7,332 nt of DNA from Candidatus Aminicenantota bacterium (lineage in GTDB: Bacteria > Acidobacteriota > Aminicenantia > Aminicenantales > JAFGAV01). Position numbers and translations under genes: made by a program. The stretch lies in the NCBI GenBank assembly GCA_016867615.1, contig VGJG01000074.1, positions 1-7,332 of the forward strand. The letters run 5' to 3'. Below are positions 6,799 through 7,332 of this stretch, piece after piece. Position 1 is the stretch's first letter. Every line of letters starts with the position of its first letter. The notes under the pieces were generated by a model. That model saw only the letters and a list, made by a program, of their open reading frames with translations, did no database searches and was not told where the DNA came from.

Positions 6799-7332
6799 GT
6801 GACACCGACCGAGGCCGCCGCGTTCGTCCGGCGGCTCCGGGCCTGGTACGGGCGCCATAAAAGGCCTCTTCCCTGGCGTCGAACGCGCGACCCCTACCGA
6901 ATCTGGGTCTCGGAGATCATGCTCCAACAAACCACCGTGGGCGCCGTCGTTCCCTATTACCGCCGCTGGCTCAAGAAGTACCCCGACATCGGGACGTTGG
7001 CCCGGGCTCCGCTTTCCCGCATCCTCAAGGACTGGCAGGGGCTGGGCTACTACGAGCGCGCCCGAAACCTGAAGGCCGCCGCCCGCCTCATCGTCTCCCG
7101 TCACGAGGGACGCATCCCCGAGACCGTCGCTGAGCTCGTCCGGCTTCCCGGGATCGGGGAGTACACGGCGGCGGCGATCCTCAGTCTGGCGTTGGACAAG
7201 CCCCTGCCCGTGCTGGAAGCCAACGTCCGGCGGGTGATGGCCCGCCTCCTCCGCCTTCGCGGCCCCGTCAACGCCGCGGCCGAGAGGAAGATCCGATCGG
7301 CGCTCGCCGCTCTCTTCCCCCGCCGGGGCGCC
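6799..7332 (+). CDS. mutY: A/G-specific adenine DNA glycosylase, 3' truncated by window edge
   Basis: Base-excision repair enzyme that removes adenine paired with 8-oxoguanine. The first 178 residues are visible and the frame is open at the window end. They show LPWRRTRDPYRIWVSEIMLQQT (written in part as LPWRR and SEIMLQQT), with E39 matching E. coli catalytic Glu37, then GLGYYERARNL (Y84 matching Tyr82). The helix-hairpin-helix LPGIGEYTAAAILSLAL starts at 116, followed by VLEANVRRVMARL. At the position of E. coli Asp138 this protein has Glu140 (GAA, 7216-7218). The four-cysteine iron-sulfur cluster and the C-terminal 8-oxoG recognition domain lie beyond the edge. The start is GTG 6799: an in-frame stop at 6790 precludes anything further upstream, and the next in-frame ATG (6919) falls after Glu39. 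No good Shine-Dalgarno is visible, so translation may be coupled to the DUF4340 gene 6 nt upstream. A MutY-like relative with another specificity is possible. Confidence 0.9.
   Translation, partial: MTPTEAAAFVRRLRAWYGRHKRPLPWRRTRDPYRIWVSEIMLQQTTVGAVVPYYRRWLKKYPDIGTLARAPLSRILKDWQGLGYYERARNLKAAARLIVSRHEGRIPETVAELVRLPGIGEYTAAAILSLALDKPLPVLEANVRRVMARLLRLRGPVNAAAERKIRSALAALFPRRGA

Noticed and set aside
5185..7104. 639-codon open frame on the minus strand opposite the DUF4340 gene and mutY
   Set aside because: It spans the boundaries of three convincing + strand genes, shows no domain motif, and is a mirror of GC-rich codon usage.

Overview
This is a GC-rich bacterial window (roughly two-thirds GC by eye) in which almost every base is coding and every real gene is on the + strand. 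It runs: a short AT-richer leader with a candidate promoter (1-156), arginyl-tRNA synthetase (argS, start chosen at 157), a four-gene ABC transporter block (2115-6792), and the 5' part of an A/G-specific adenine glycosylase gene (mutY, from 6799), which runs off the right edge. There are no RNA genes, mobile elements, CRISPR arrays or gene-free stretches longer than about 160 bases.

The transporter block is the most interesting part. It encodes an ATPase of the GldA/NosF/CcmA type, a six-helix ABC-2 permease resembling GldF, a membrane-anchored protein of the GldG/ABC-auxiliary family, and a membrane-anchored DUF4340 protein. The genes are packed tightly: the ATPase and permease overlap by 4 nt (ATGA), the GldG-like gene begins at or 3 nt after the permease stop, and the DUF4340 gene overlaps the GldG-like gene by 4 nt (GTGA). 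Most have a clear Shine-Dalgarno sequence just upstream. The simplest model is one complex: two ATPases and two permeases in the inner membrane, carrying two large extracytoplasmic subunits of about 415 and 435 residues. Such clusters are known from genomes outside the gliding Bacteroidetes, but I know of no established substrate.

The two flanking genes are housekeeping: charging of tRNA-Arg, and removal of adenine mispaired with 8-oxoguanine. Their place in the same run of genes looks like co-transcription rather than shared function. Two residue-level oddities stand out: a Glu where MutY normally has its catalytic Asp, and a VSGR sequence in place of the KMSK signature in ArgRS. The DUF4340 protein also contains three evenly spaced copies of one unit.

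The organism cannot be named from this window. High GC, GTG starts, strong GGAGG sites and the argS / Gld-type ABC / DUF4340 / mutY content would suit a free-living Gram-negative lineage such as Acidobacteriota, Aminicenantes or a deltaproteobacterial relative. That is inference and weak.
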